DNA from: CAG-390 sp045544735
GTDB taxonomy: Bacteria > Bacillota > Clostridia > Oscillospirales > CAG-272
Direction: 5' to 3'
DNA: 5,631 nt
Assembly: GCA_045544735.1 (NCBI GenBank)
Contig: JAZPZM010000057.1
Coordinates: 1 to 5,631 of the forward strand
Shown piece after piece: positions 5,614 through 5,631 of this stretch. The notes beneath the pieces were generated by a model that saw nothing but the letters and a program-made list of their open reading frames with translations, had not been told where the DNA came from and ran no database searches. Each line of letters starts with the position of its first letter. The first letter of the stretch is position 1. The translations under genes and the position numbers were made by a program.

Positions 5614-5631
5614 AAGGAGTTTATCTTGCCC
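5614..5631 (+). promoter_or_regulatory. Possible ribosome site and TTG start of a divergent gene
   Basis: AAGGAG at 5614-5619 is followed, after 6 nt, by TTG (5626-5628) and CCC at the window end. This would fit the start of a plus-strand gene running out of view, divergent from the araB operon. Only two codons are visible and no plus-strand promoter is clear, so this is a hint only. Confidence 0.25.

Overview
The window looks like part of a Bacillota (Firmicutes) chromosome, most likely an uncultured gut-type Clostridia. This rests on the strong AAGGAG-type ribosome sites, a textbook sigma-A promoter, a CysE with the GIEIHPGA motif usual in Bacillota, and an orphan PTS_EIIC_2-type membrane protein. 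The genus is not identifiable from the sequence.

All convincing genes lie on the minus strand in one tight four-gene operon, read right to left: an L-ribulokinase (araB-type FGGY kinase, 4890-3220), a stand-alone PTS IIC-type permease (3218-2103), a single-pass membrane protein of unknown function (2093-1284) and serine O-acetyltransferase CysE (1280-534). The junctions are 1, 9 and 3 nt, and each downstream Shine-Dalgarno sits inside the last codons or stop of the gene before it, so translation is probably coupled. A perfect TTGACA-17-TATAAT promoter (4950-4922) drives the operon from a leader of about 25 nt. A 15-bp-stem bidirectional terminator (396-429) lies beyond cysE. The kinase and permease suggest uptake and phosphorylation of a ketopentose such as L-ribulose. 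araA and araD are not in the window, and the link to cysE and the unknown gene is unexplained.

The flanks are the unusual part. On the left, 18-301 is a MITE-like element built almost wholly of perfect, nested inverted repeats that form a multibranch fold, followed by a partial direct repeat of its end (316-347). Between it and cysE (357-537) is an array of short hairpins, the last of which supplies the cysE stop codon. On the right, starting 10 bp behind the araB -35 box, there are about 500 bp of hierarchical tandem repeats. Nine degenerate units of exactly 20 bp (4961-5140) pass into seven near-identical 41-bp units (20+21) plus one degenerate copy (5141-5468). Each of the seven carries a 7-3-7 hairpin. 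A second hairpin array (5468-5611) follows, with different stems separated by an invariant ATTTCAC linker and capped mostly by GNA or GCAA loops. A possible ribosome site with a TTG start at the right edge hints at a divergent gene.

The same hairpin types, in the same order, occur on both sides of the operon. The operon therefore appears bracketed by a modular small-hairpin repeat family that I cannot assign to a named class.
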